Shown here in pieces: positions 26,412-36,600 of a DNA stretch of 46,735 bases. The stretch comes from an uncultured Erysipelotrichaceae bacterium (GTDB lineage Bacteria > Bacillota_I > Bacilli_A > Erysipelotrichales > Erysipelotrichaceae). The notes below the pieces were generated by a model, which did no database searches, was not told the DNA's origin, and saw only the letters and a list, made by a program, of their open reading frames with translations. The position numbers were made by a program, and so were the translations under genes. Each line of letters opens with the position of its first letter. The first letter of the stretch is position 1. Location: positions 1 through 46,735 of the forward strand of contig CACXCB010000043.1 in NCBI GenBank assembly GCA_902766005.1. The letters run 5' to 3'.

Positions 26412-29400
26412 ATGAAACATGGCAATCTGATAAACAATCAATTGGCTTTATTTGATGATTTAAATAATGATGAATTACATGATTTTGCAATCCATGTGTT
26501 GATGCAGATCAGGGATTCTGACGAAAAAATGGCAAATGACAAAATTCTCAGCTATATCCTTATCCTTTCCGCTAAAATAGGAACGTATTATGATGGTAAG
26601 CTGAATGCAAAAGAAAGAAGATTCATTTTTACTCTATTTAATCATTTCTTTGAGAATCCGGATCAGATAATCGAAAGTCTTAAATCACCGATAGATAAAA
26701 ATGAAGAAAAACTGATTTCATTGTTATCGCAAAACGCAAGTATAGTCTCATTAGGATTTCTACACTTGATTCTTATCTTTGCGTATTCTGACGGCGTCAT
26801 TGAAGACGATCTTATACAATATCTGGAGAATAAGTTTTCTCTTGTACTTATGAAAGGCTTTTTCGACAGCGGGGAAGAGTCTGTAAGAGTGTCCGGGCCT
26901 TTGCTTAAAGGTCTTGAAGCAGAAATTGTAACTTGGCTTGCAGAAGATGATCAGATGGTGACAATGAAAGACCTTTATGGGAAGTTTAATAAATATTCCC
27001 GTAAAGATGTTGAACAAGCAGTTAATAATCTGAAAGATAAGAATGTTATTTTTAAATCAGATACGTTTGTAGGTGAAATGGTTGCTTTGACGGGAGAACC
27101 ATACAGGATTTCCAATAATCCACAAAACAACAATACTGTTAGTAATCGCACAAAGCCCAAAACATCAAAAGGTAAAAAGAGTGAACAATTGACACAACTT
27201 GTTACTGTTGCAAATTCTTTTCAGGTTTATTTGCCGGAAAACATGGAGTATGTTAAATCCGATAAACCGCAAGGGGCTGGTAAAAGAGTATTGACGGCTT
27301 TTACTGAAGACGGAGATAAAAATAATCAAACAGATATTCAACATCCATGGTTACTACGCAGAAATATTACTTTCACATTTCCTGAAAAACAGAAGATTAA
27401 CTTTAATAGCAAAAAAGAACTCGACAGCAACATCAAAAAATGGACAGATTTTGCAAAAACAGTACATGGGATCAGCGAAATTAATACAGTAAAAAAAGAT
27501 CGTTTGATAATTCTGTATTTCTTGAATCGCAAAAATATCATACAAATGTTTGTCATTACGGAAAACGGCTGTTTTGCCGGCCAATATTTCATAAATGATG
27601 TCAAACAGACATCCAAAGCAAAAAAACTCGGAGAAGAATTCATCGGAAAAATGCAGGCTGTTGAACCTGTTGTCAAGAAATCGGCAAATACTGTACCCGA
27701 CCGTGCTGGTGTCATGCCCGAAATGGCTTCTGACATGAATACAGCTCTTCAGAAAAAGGATCTCACTCAGAAAGTGGTCATAGATAATGAAATCATTGTT
27801 TATCTGCCTTCTGACATGGATTATTCCACAGATCTGATTCAGATCGGACAGCACAGGCTTCTTTCTGCAATTACAAAAGATTCACATGATGTGAGTGATT
27901 TCAGGGATAACCCTTTTGATGCAAGAAGAAATATTACTATCACACAAATGAGAGGACCTGCATTTGAAGGAATGACATTAAATGAAATTGATGAGCTTGT
28001 GTCAGAATTTATTTCATCCCTGTGTTATGAAGAGGTCATTACTGTTAAAGATAATAAATCTCTTATTGTAAAATACTCAATGTGTGATAATTACGCCTAT
28101 ATCTTCACCATAACAAAATCCGGTATGTTTCAGATTCAGTATTTCATCAATGATATTAACGATGAAGAGGAGATGGAAAAACTGGTAAAGGCATTCTCAG
28201 AGAAAATTACCTACTGTACATCGAAAGATAAGACTCAGATCGTAACTGAGAAGTTTTTCGAACCATCATTTAAAGAAAAAAGAAGATCGATCATTGATAA
28301 TCTGTTAATTCCGACTCCCGACAATATGGAAACAGCAGAGGAATACACAAAGAACACCGGTGATGATATGGAACTGGTGGTCCAAATCAAAGATCTTAAG
28401 TATCTTGCGATAACCAGGAATTATTCACGCGGTTTTGCAAATTTTTCTGATGCTCCTTTCTATTTTCTTATAAATTCAAAGATTGCAAAGGATGATGCAT
28501 TTAATAAAATGTGGAATCCTCCCAAAAAAATGGCTGTTGATGTGGGAGAAAATCTTATAGGGTGGCTCAAGAATTATTTGGAAAAAGAAGATAAAAAACA
28601 GTATCAGCCGAGTCTGATCAAATGTAATAATAACCAAAAATACGCTATAGGATTTACACAGGATGGAGAGGCAGCAGATAAAAGCTGGAGAACATATGCA
28701 TTCCTGATTCTTCATAATGACAAACTCTATCAAGGAAAGATCGGTTTTAATTGCACAGGCAAATTGACTGATATGAAACAATTTGTTGAAAAATGGCTGA
28801 ATATGATTAAGCCTGTATCAGATAAAGATCTGGAAATTTTGAAGATAAAGGAACAGAAAGAAGCTTTAGGAGATCAATTTGAGGCTGATGGTAAATTAAA
28901 TGCATTTCATATAGTGGATTTATTCTATGAAAATGTCATATTTACGGAAAAGTCCGATTACAGTAAAGAAGAAGATCATGATCTGACCGGATTGAATATG
29001 AATGAAGAAAAAGTAGATGAATATCCAAAGGTTGATCAATGTTGGGATTTATATTCAAGTCAGATATTTGACCTTGCGGAATATCTTAATGAAAATGATA
29101 ATCTAAAGATTCCGAAAGAACTGATTCACCGTAATTTACAGAAGATGGCATTTGGATATAATCTCAGTGGATCTTTAATATTCAATCTGTTATACGAGAG
29201 ATTAATTAAAATAACAGAAAATGAGAATCATTACCATGTTGAAATAGACCATAATCTTGTTTACGGTATTCCTGAGGCATATTTGTATATTGTTGAATTT
29301 ATTAAGATTTTGCGTAATTATAATCACCATGGTAACAGTTTTGATGTCACTTTTGAAATTGTAACGGGAAGAAGCAGTTTAAAAAAAGATATCAGTAAAC

Positions 29401-30617
29401 CGGTATATGGATCGGCCTGGGATAAAACAGTAACATCGGTTCATGTGAATGGCAATGAGCCTCCATTCAGTCGGATAATTGATGATTTGCAAGATCAAAT
29501 TATGATTGAAGAAGAACGTAAGAAGAAGGAAAACGATTATAATGAGGCTCTGTCTTTAACAAAAACCAATAATCTTTCATTACTGAAAAAAGCTCGGGAA
29601 ATCTTCAAAAGTGATCCATCTTATAAGGATTCAAGACAATATATTACAAACCTAAATAAGAAAATCAAAGAATTAGAGATTATAGAAAAGTATAATACCG
29701 CCAGAGAACTGTTTTATCTGAAGGGACTCGAAAATCTGAAAAAATCAGCTGCATTGTTTGAAGATATTAAAGATTACAAAGATTCTGAAGAAATGCTGGA
29801 AAAAGTCCTGGGAGAAAAAGAAAATCTTGAAAAAGAACTTGAGCAGCAAAGACTAAATGATATTTATAATTCAGCATGTATGCTTACTTATGAGAATGAT
29901 ATTGAAGACTTTAATCAGGCAATAGAGTTGTTTGAAGAGCTTGGTGACTATAAAGATGCAAAAGAACTTTTACAGAATGCCATTAAAGACAGAGATTCCT
30001 TGATTCAAAAACAGGAAGATGAGAAAAAAGAAGGAATTTATCTTGAAGCATGTTCTTTGGCTGAAGAAAAAGATATCAAGAAGATGGAACAGGCTGTAAA
30101 AATACTTGAAGAAATACAGGATTATAAGGATTCAAAACAGTTAATTCATAATATAAATGAACAACACGATGCCATTATCAAGGAAGAAGAGGACAGACGT
30201 CAATCCGCATACAATGAAGGTGTCAGATTGATGGAAAAAGAAGACGCTACTGTAGATGATTATCGTGATGCAATAGAATCCTTTCAAAAATCAAACGGTT
30301 TACAGGATGCCGATGAAAGGATTCAAAAGTGCAGAGATGATAGTGCTTTGCTTGTACGTTTGAATAAACTGGTTCCGGATTGTGACTCTAATGAAATTTC
30401 CGATCTGCAATTAACTATACAAAAGTTGAAAGATCTGAATGGTTTCAGAAATGCAAATAAACTGATTGAAGATTGCGAACGAAAAATTCAGCAAATCAAA
30501 GATGAGTATGAACGGAAGAAAAATGAGGAACTAAAACAAAAACAGATTAAAAAATGGATCATAATTGTTGCCATCATTCTTATTATTGTCATTGTCTTTA
30601 TGCTGATGAATAAATAA
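26412..30617 (+). CDS. Giant tail-anchored protein with TerB-like N-terminus, winged helix and DYKDS repeats
   Basis: This is a 1401-residue modular protein. Residues ~1-170 are a helical module (AKIGTYYDGKLNAKERRFI ... AYSDGVIEDDL) that loosely recalls TerB; ~175-235 look like a winged helix. The same two modules open the protein at 44938-46392. A ~150-residue domain is repeated in tandem (~258-420 and ~453-600; compare FQVYLPENMEY with IIVYLPSDMDY, and RRNITFT with RRNITIT), with a divergent third copy from ~630. From ~1040 come coiled, TPR-like repeats of about 37 residues ending in DYKDS or DYKDA. The last 22 residues form a membrane segment (KKWIIIVAIILIIVIVFMLM) with only a short tail, so it is probably tail-anchored with its bulk in the cytoplasm. 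The start follows a perfect aggaggt. Function unknown. Confidence 0.7.
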   Translation: MKHGNLINNQLALFDDLNNDELHDFAIHVLMQIRDSDEKMANDKILSYILILSAKIGTYYDGKLNAKERRFIFTLFNHFFENPDQIIESLKSPIDKNEEKLISLLSQNASIVSLGFLHLILIFAYSDGVIEDDLIQYLENKFSLVLMKGFFDSGEESVRVSGPLLKGLEAEIVTWLAEDDQMVTMKDLYGKFNKYSRKDVEQAVNNLKDKNVIFKSDTFVGEMVALTGEPYRISNNPQNNNTVSNRTKPKTSKGKKSEQLTQLVTVANSFQVYLPENMEYVKSDKPQGAGKRVLTAFTEDGDKNNQTDIQHPWLLRRNITFTFPEKQKINFNSKKELDSNIKKWTDFAKTVHGISEINTVKKDRLIILYFLNRKNIIQMFVITENGCFAGQYFINDVKQTSKAKKLGEEFIGKMQAVEPVVKKSANTVPDRAGVMPEMASDMNTALQKKDLTQKVVIDNEIIVYLPSDMDYSTDLIQIGQHRLLSAITKDSHDVSDFRDNPFDARRNITITQMRGPAFEGMTLNEIDELVSEFISSLCYEEVITVKDNKSLIVKYSMCDNYAYIFTITKSGMFQIQYFINDINDEEEMEKLVKAFSEKITYCTSKDKTQIVTEKFFEPSFKEKRRSIIDNLLIPTPDNMETAEEYTKNTGDDMELVVQIKDLKYLAITRNYSRGFANFSDAPFYFLINSKIAKDDAFNKMWNPPKKMAVDVGENLIGWLKNYLEKEDKKQYQPSLIKCNNNQKYAIGFTQDGEAADKSWRTYAFLILHNDKLYQGKIGFNCTGKLTDMKQFVEKWLNMIKPVSDKDLEILKIKEQKEALGDQFEADGKLNAFHIVDLFYENVIFTEKSDYSKEEDHDLTGLNMNEEKVDEYPKVDQCWDLYSSQIFDLAEYLNENDNLKIPKELIHRNLQKMAFGYNLSGSLIFNLLYERLIKITENENHYHVEIDHNLVYGIPEAYLYIVEFIKILRNYNHHGNSFDVTFEIVTGRSSLKKDISKPVYGSAWDKTVTSVHVNGNEPPFSRIIDDLQDQIMIEEERKKKENDYNEALSLTKTNNLSLLKKAREIFKSDPSYKDSRQYITNLNKKIKELEIIEKYNTARELFYLKGLENLKKSAALFEDIKDYKDSEEMLEKVLGEKENLEKELEQQRLNDIYNSACMLTYENDIEDFNQAIELFEELGDYKDAKELLQNAIKDRDSLIQKQEDEKKEGIYLEACSLAEEKDIKKMEQAVKILEEIQDYKDSKQLIHNINEQHDAIIKEEEDRRQSAYNEGVRLMEKEDATVDDYRDAIESFQKSNGLQDADERIQKCRDDSALLVRLNKLVPDCDSNEISDLQLTIQKLKDLNGFRNANKLIEDCERKIQQIKDEYERKKNEELKQKQIKKWIIIVAIILIIVIVFMLMNK

Positions 30618-30698
30618 TCAGATACAACGGAAGATTTTCAAAAGCTTATTGTTAAAAAGGATTTTCGTAAACGGCACAACTTAAAATGCAAAATCTCA

Positions 30699-30716
30699 TT
30701 GGCATGTTTTTTGCAA
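30699..30716 (+). promoter_or_regulatory. Sigma-54-like (-24/-12) promoter
   Basis: TTGGCATG-TTTT-TTGCAA places GG (30701-30702) exactly 10 bases before GC (30713-30714), the fixed spacing of sigma-54 promoters. The rest matches the YTGGCACG-N4-TTGCW consensus with one change. It ends about 45 bp before the ATG of the second 55-residue small protein. No upstream enhancer site was identified. Confidence 0.45.
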
Positions 30717-30759
30717 TCAGGTTATGGCATCATTCTTTTAGAAAAAAGGAGAGAATAAA

Positions 30760-30927
30760 ATGTATTCAGAAGATGAAAAAACTGAAGCAATGAGAGAAAA
30801 ACTCAGAGATTACTACGGGACAGCAATGGCATTAGGAATGCCAATGGCAGTCATTGATTTAGCTAAAGTAGACAGAATGAGTGATGGGGAATTAGAAAAA
30901 GAAATAAAAAAGAATCATATTAGATAA
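30760..30927 (+). CDS. Conserved 55-residue small protein, copy 2
   Basis: A paralogue of the small protein at 14152-14319, with identical length and the same core: MYSEDEKTEAMREKLRDYYG, then TAMALGMPMAVIDLAKVD and SDGELEKEIKKNHIR. It has a strong ribosome binding site (aaaaggagag) and lies only 12 bp before the Sel1-repeat gene, with which it is probably co-transcribed. Differences between the copies include many synonymous changes, as expected for a conserved coding sequence. Function unknown. A sigma-54-like promoter lies just upstream, whereas the matching position before copy 1 has AC in place of the key GC. Confidence 0.75.
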   Translation: MYSEDEKTEAMREKLRDYYGTAMALGMPMAVIDLAKVDRMSDGELEKEIKKNHIR

Positions 30928-30939
30928 AGGAGAACTATC

Positions 30940-33603
30940 ATGAGCCGTCTTAACTATTTCTGTGATATGGATGTATTAAACAATCTTTTGGCAATGGAAA
31001 ACAAAGAAGATTTTGATGATATCGATTTTACACTCGATATTATCCCTTTGCCATATATGCTTGTGTATACATCTGACGCTAAAACTAGGACTATCAAAGT
31101 GATGCAGCGCACTGAGATGCATTCCTATAATGAAAACCAAGGCATTCAACTGGCAAAAACCGTACTTGACAAAGAAACCAAGAAAGGAAAAGTTGAATCA
31201 AAGAATCAGAATCTGGCTGACAATATGCCTGCTTTTGCTCAGATATGCTTAAACCTGAATCAGTATATTTATGATAATCATCTGAATATACTTTTTGATG
31301 GACTCGATCCGGAAGAAGGGGGAATTCTCTTAAAAGATGATAATGGAAATCTGACATATAAACTTGTCAGAGGAAAAGAACGTCCGGATTTGATGTGTAC
31401 AAGATTATTCGGAGGCACCGGAATGGGCAGGCCTTATATGGATGAGGTTATGGATGGCTTTGCCAGAGAAGGAATGTCTCTTGAAGAGAAAATAGAGGAA
31501 GCAAAAGCAGGTGATACGGGGTGTATGCATGATCTTGCTATGGCATATCTTAACGGAGATGACGGATTAGAACCTGATCCAAAGCAGTCATATTACTGGA
31601 TGCATATGCTTGCAGAAGCAGGTGATTCAAATGGTATGTTTAATACGGCATTATTCAATGCGAAAGGGTTTGGTACTCCAAGAAGCTTTAAAGATGCTGT
31701 ATATTGGGCAAAGGCAGCACTGGATGCAGGAGATGAAGATGCCCGTCCAATGCTAGAGCAATATACCAGAATGATGAATAATGAGAAACTGGCTGAAGAA
31801 GGAAATGCAGAAGCTCAGGCAGAGCTTGCTGCAGATCTGATGTCAATCGCAGGATCTTTAGATCAGGCAGGGCCTGGAGATGATTTTTATGAAAGTATCA
31901 AGTGGGCTGAAAAAGCAGCTGCACAGGGAAATGGTTCAGCTTATTTTACATTGGCCTTGGCATATGAACATGGCCGTGGTGTAAAAACAGATAAGGCAAA
32001 AGCAGCAGAACTGTATCAAAAAGGAGCAGATGTTGGTAATCCACGATGCATGAATTCTCTTGGAGCATTTTATTTAAATGGTTCAAATGTCAAAAAAGAT
32101 GAGAAGAAAGGTTTCGAGTTGATCCGCAAGGCAGCTGAAATGGGTGATGCCGAGGCTATGGCAAATCTTGGACGCTGCTATCAGTTTGCTACAGGTACCA
32201 CAGGTAATATGAAAAAAGCCGTTGAATGGTACGAGAAATCATTGAAGATAAGACCGGATGCAGAATTGGAACGCAAAGTAGCTGTTTTCAAAATGCTGGG
32301 CAGCAAAGATCCGGATTGGAATGAGGATTATGAAGGAAGTGATGATTCGAATGAATCATTGGATGCAACAGATGCAATCCGTGAAGGTCTTAAACGCAGC
32401 GGGAAGGCATACGATGATGATGCCATTGGAAATCTTTCTGTTGAGGAAGCGTACGAAGCATTTGCAAATGGCATGGATGAAGAAGATGAACTCATGGTAG
32501 ATGTTCCGAAGACTCGTTTTGGAAGAATCAAGCAACTGATCGATTGGGTCCGTTCATCATCATACAATCCTGCTGATGATGCATTGATGTCTAAATTCGC
32601 TCCAGAAATACAAGAAACAATGCAGCAAAGAGGCAATCAGTTTGCGTATGATGAAAAAACAAGAACTGTTACTATTAAAGATATCGAGTTGACACATACT
32701 TCTTCAAAAGACAGAGTTGATCGGATAGAACGTCTGCATAACGGTGATAAACTGAAGTTGCGTACAGAAGATGATGGTACATTTACAGTTGTAGATAATA
32801 ATGGAATCGAGATTGGCTCATTATGGGCATATTCGGCTGGCGATGTGATTCGAAATGATGACTGTGAAGATATACAGGTCATTGTCACAAAGGTAGTACC
32901 GAAATCACAGAGGGGAAAACGTGCAAAAAAATCCCTTGTAGAAGTGACATTGCAATTAAAACTGAAGAAAATTGAAAGGGAAGGTGTTGGTTCAATCATC
33001 TGTTTTGTTGGTGGAGATCAGACACGTACATGGTATCAGAAGATTGAGGTATTCTTCTCAAAACTTCCGATATCTGTTGCAGAAAAACTTTTTGAGATTT
33101 ATAACCGTGAAAATAATGAATATGATCTTAACAATGATGATACAGGATATATCGGACTGGATAATCTTACAGATGAAGTGATCAGCAACAGGGAAAAGAT
33201 CCGTTCAAACATGATTGAAGGATTGAGCTATTCCAAGATTTCTGATGAAGATTCTTATGAAGAATTCAGTGAGATTGTTGCCAAAGCTGTTGAAAAAGAA
33301 GCTGATCGTTATGGCATTTTAAAGAAGTATCTTGGCAACAGTATCAGAAGAAACAGCTATAATTCGTTTAGAGATCTGATTGAAGCTACTATGGTTGACG
33401 AAGAAGACTACTACTGGATAGATCAAACACATGTTTCCGTGGAGGAGTATGAGGCAAATGCCGATGGATTTAGTCACTGGTATGATGTTGCCATATTATT
33501 CAATGGAAGTGAGTTGCCAATTGATATGAATGATGAAGATGTTGTAAGTGTATTTGGAACAGGTAAAGCCGTAACACTTGCAGATCTGTCATATGGATGC
33601 TGA
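30940..33603 (+). CDS. Sel1-repeat protein with unknown C-terminal domain
   Basis: This is an 887-residue protein. Residues ~180-445 hold Sel1-like helical repeats, for example AYEHGRGVKTDKAKAAELYQ, AAEMGDAEAMANLGRCYQ and AKAALDAGDEDARPM. Sel1 repeats are protein-interaction scaffolds. The N-terminal ~175 residues and the C-terminal ~390 are not recognised; the latter includes an acidic linker (~460-520) and a beta-rich segment (~560-680) with KTRTVTIKDIELTHTSSKDR. No signal peptide or membrane segment is seen, so it is predicted cytoplasmic, unlike many secreted Sel1 proteins. AAAGGAG precedes the start. The next gene begins 10 bp after its stop. It may act as a hub for the large neighbouring proteins. 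Confidence 0.75.
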   Translation: MSRLNYFCDMDVLNNLLAMENKEDFDDIDFTLDIIPLPYMLVYTSDAKTRTIKVMQRTEMHSYNENQGIQLAKTVLDKETKKGKVESKNQNLADNMPAFAQICLNLNQYIYDNHLNILFDGLDPEEGGILLKDDNGNLTYKLVRGKERPDLMCTRLFGGTGMGRPYMDEVMDGFAREGMSLEEKIEEAKAGDTGCMHDLAMAYLNGDDGLEPDPKQSYYWMHMLAEAGDSNGMFNTALFNAKGFGTPRSFKDAVYWAKAALDAGDEDARPMLEQYTRMMNNEKLAEEGNAEAQAELAADLMSIAGSLDQAGPGDDFYESIKWAEKAAAQGNGSAYFTLALAYEHGRGVKTDKAKAAELYQKGADVGNPRCMNSLGAFYLNGSNVKKDEKKGFELIRKAAEMGDAEAMANLGRCYQFATGTTGNMKKAVEWYEKSLKIRPDAELERKVAVFKMLGSKDPDWNEDYEGSDDSNESLDATDAIREGLKRSGKAYDDDAIGNLSVEEAYEAFANGMDEEDELMVDVPKTRFGRIKQLIDWVRSSSYNPADDALMSKFAPEIQETMQQRGNQFAYDEKTRTVTIKDIELTHTSSKDRVDRIERLHNGDKLKLRTEDDGTFTVVDNNGIEIGSLWAYSAGDVIRNDDCEDIQVIVTKVVPKSQRGKRAKKSLVEVTLQLKLKKIEREGVGSIICFVGGDQTRTWYQKIEVFFSKLPISVAEKLFEIYNRENNEYDLNNDDTGYIGLDNLTDEVISNREKIRSNMIEGLSYSKISDEDSYEEFSEIVAKAVEKEADRYGILKKYLGNSIRRNSYNSFRDLIEATMVDEEDYYWIDQTHVSVEEYEANADGFSHWYDVAILFNGSELPIDMNDEDVVSVFGTGKAVTLADLSYGC

Positions 33604-33613
33604 GGTGATAACG

Positions 33614-36600
33614 ATGAAGAATCTTGATGAAAGAGTATTTGATTATTTGAATGATGCAGGCAGACCTTTAACGATTGGTGAAATTTTAAAAGAAAAAGCA
33701 TTTAAAGATGTCAGCCGACAGGAATTATCACGGATATTAAAACAGCTTCAATTAGGTAATGAAGCATTCAGAAAAGTTATAGATGGTAAAGCTTATTACA
33801 GTACCGATCCTTCTTATGGTGAAGGAAAGAATCCATCACAGGCATTTATTTCCGGTTTTACCAATAAACTGAATCGTGCTTTAAACAGCAATACAAATCA
33901 GAAAGATATAGAACTGGCACATCTTTTAAATGCAATCACTCCTGAAGATGATCCCGATCTGAAAACAGACTCTTCAAAATTGAATCTTACATATTCACAA
34001 AATAAAAGAACAGGAGGAGCAAAATATTCCATTGCTATCCCGGATGACTATGTTTTGATAGAAAATGAAGGTGATAGAGATTTTGTTGCATACAGTAAGG
34101 CCGGTTCGGATGGAGACGATTATTCCAACTCTGATATTGTTTTTTATGCCGGTGTTGCAAATGAATCAAATAATTTTAATCAATTCCGTTCTCAGGAAAG
34201 CCGTGAAGCAATATGTGTCCGATTAATGAAGGAAATGATGTCTTCTAGTCCGATATTCCGCATTATGTTTCAAGAAAACGTAGTTCTTCCTTTCCGTAAT
34301 GAAATAACAGCAGGAGCATATACACGAGCATACTCAAATAATACAATTCATGTTAATGCGGTATGCATTGTTCCGGGTGGTTCACAGATGTTCCGTATTC
34401 AGATCAATGATGTTACCACAAAGGATTATGAAAAATGTGATGAACTGATCCAGGGATGGTTAAAAACATTTCAGCCTAAAGGGGAAATGTCTAAATTGAC
34501 ATTAATGACTGATTCAAAACTGAAGGACGAACCTTTGAATAATAAGCTGGCAGATCATATTATGGAAGTTGCTGAAGAGAACAGAACTGATATATTTACA
34601 ACTCAGAATGCAAGAATAAATTCAGCAATTCTTGATTTTAAAAACGAACAGAACGAGGGCGGAGGATCTGTCATACGTTTGAAAAAACAGTGCAGATCAA
34701 TTTTGGAAGATACAGCTGTTAAAGTACAGGATCTTTATCAAAAACTGATTGGTGTATTTATGCATCATAACGGAAAGAATTGTGATGACGATTCATTATA
34801 TTCTTTATATACAAAAATCGTTGAATGGATTAATCAAGAAACTGAGGCTTCTCTTACATTGGATGACGATAAAATCAGTGTCAAGTACACAAATGTTCCG
34901 ACTTTTCTGGAAACGTTGCAAACAGATCGCATTGATAACATTGTGAAAGAAAAAAAGGAAGCAGAAAGAAGAAAGAAAGAGCTTCAAAAGAAAAAGAAAA
35001 ATTATGACGAAGCTGTTAAACTGATTCAAAGCGGAACAGAAAGTGACTTAAGAAAAGCTGTAGCTATCCTTGAAAAAATACCTGACTACAATGATTCAGT
35101 TGCATTGAAAGAATCATCTGAAAATAAAATTGATGATTTAGTAAGAAAAGAAAAAGATCGCAAAAATACCATCTATGATAAAGCAGCTGCAATAGTTGAT
35201 TCATCGGATTCTACCTTAAAAGATCTTGAAAAAGCATATAAAGATCTTGAATCTATAGCCGGATATACCAGCGATGACAATAGTAAAAATGCTAATGTAC
35301 TTAAAATCAGCTGTATAGAACTCATTAAAAAAACAAGAACATTTAACGAGGCAGTAAAACTTGCTTCTGATAATACTCTTGACTCTTTAAAAAATGCTGT
35401 TGAAAAGTTAAAGACAATCCGTAGTTTTAAAGATTCCGAACAAAAGATTAATGAGTATGAAATAAGAATTAAAGGAATTGAGGAGGAAATAGAAAGAAAA
35501 AAAGCTGAAAAACTGGCTGAAGAAAAAAGGTTAGCTAAAGCACGCAGAAATAGGAGAATTCTTATTTGCCTGACAGGTATTCTTTTGATTGCAGGATTCG
35601 CATTTTATATACTGAAAATTGTTCCTGAAAATAACTATAAATCAGCAATAGCTATGATGAACGAAGGAAATTATGATGATGCAATAGCTTCATTCGAAGA
35701 TCTTCAAGATTATAAAGAAAGTCAGGAAATGATTTTTGAATGCAAATATCAAAAAGCTCAGGTTTATTTCAATTCCGGAGATATAGATGATGCACTTTCA
35801 GCCTTTGAAGATATCAGAGATTATAAAGATAGTTCTGATAAGATTTTTGAATGTAAATATTTAAATGCTCAGGCCTACTTTGATTCCGGAGACATAGATA
35901 ATGCGCTTCTGAGCTTTGAAGATATCAAAGATTATAAGGACAGTTCTGATAAACTTCTTGAATGTCAATATCTAAAAGCTCAATCTTTGGTTGAACAGGA
36001 AAAATATAGTGATGCACTATATCTTCAGGAAAAATTTGAAAAAAATCTAACTAAAACTGAAGAATATGCATCTTCGATAAAAATGCAAATATATAACAAT
36101 GCTCTTTCAATGAAAGAATCAAAAAAATATGAAAAAGCGATTGAAATTTTTAAGTTGCTATCAGAATACAATTATGAAGATTGTGATAAACAGATAAAAA
36201 TATGTGAAGCTTTACCATATGCAAATGCAGAAGCAAAAGATGTGATTATTTTTGGAAATTATAATGGTAAGGCTTTGACTTGGAGGGTCTTAACACGCAA
36301 CGCAAATAGTGTTCTTCTGATTACGGAGTCATGTGTTGATGAAAGACATTTTCAAAAAAATCAAAATGATCCCAAGTATTATATTAACAGTCCGATTAGA
36401 AATTATCTGAATGAACGTTTTCTACAGGAAGCTTTTAATGATTCAGAAAGAAATCTTATAGAAACACATAACTTGCCTACTACCGGAGGAAATGTATCAG
36501 ACAAAGTATTTCTGTTGAGTGCTGATGAAGCTGCCAGATATTTCGATTCGGATGCTGAAAGAATTTCTGAAGATAAAACAACATGGTTTTTAAGGACTGC

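Noticed and set aside
35640..35985. CRISPR-like or regulatory repeat
   Set aside because: The repeats are in frame, about 111 bp, and encode helical protein units; there are no spacers.
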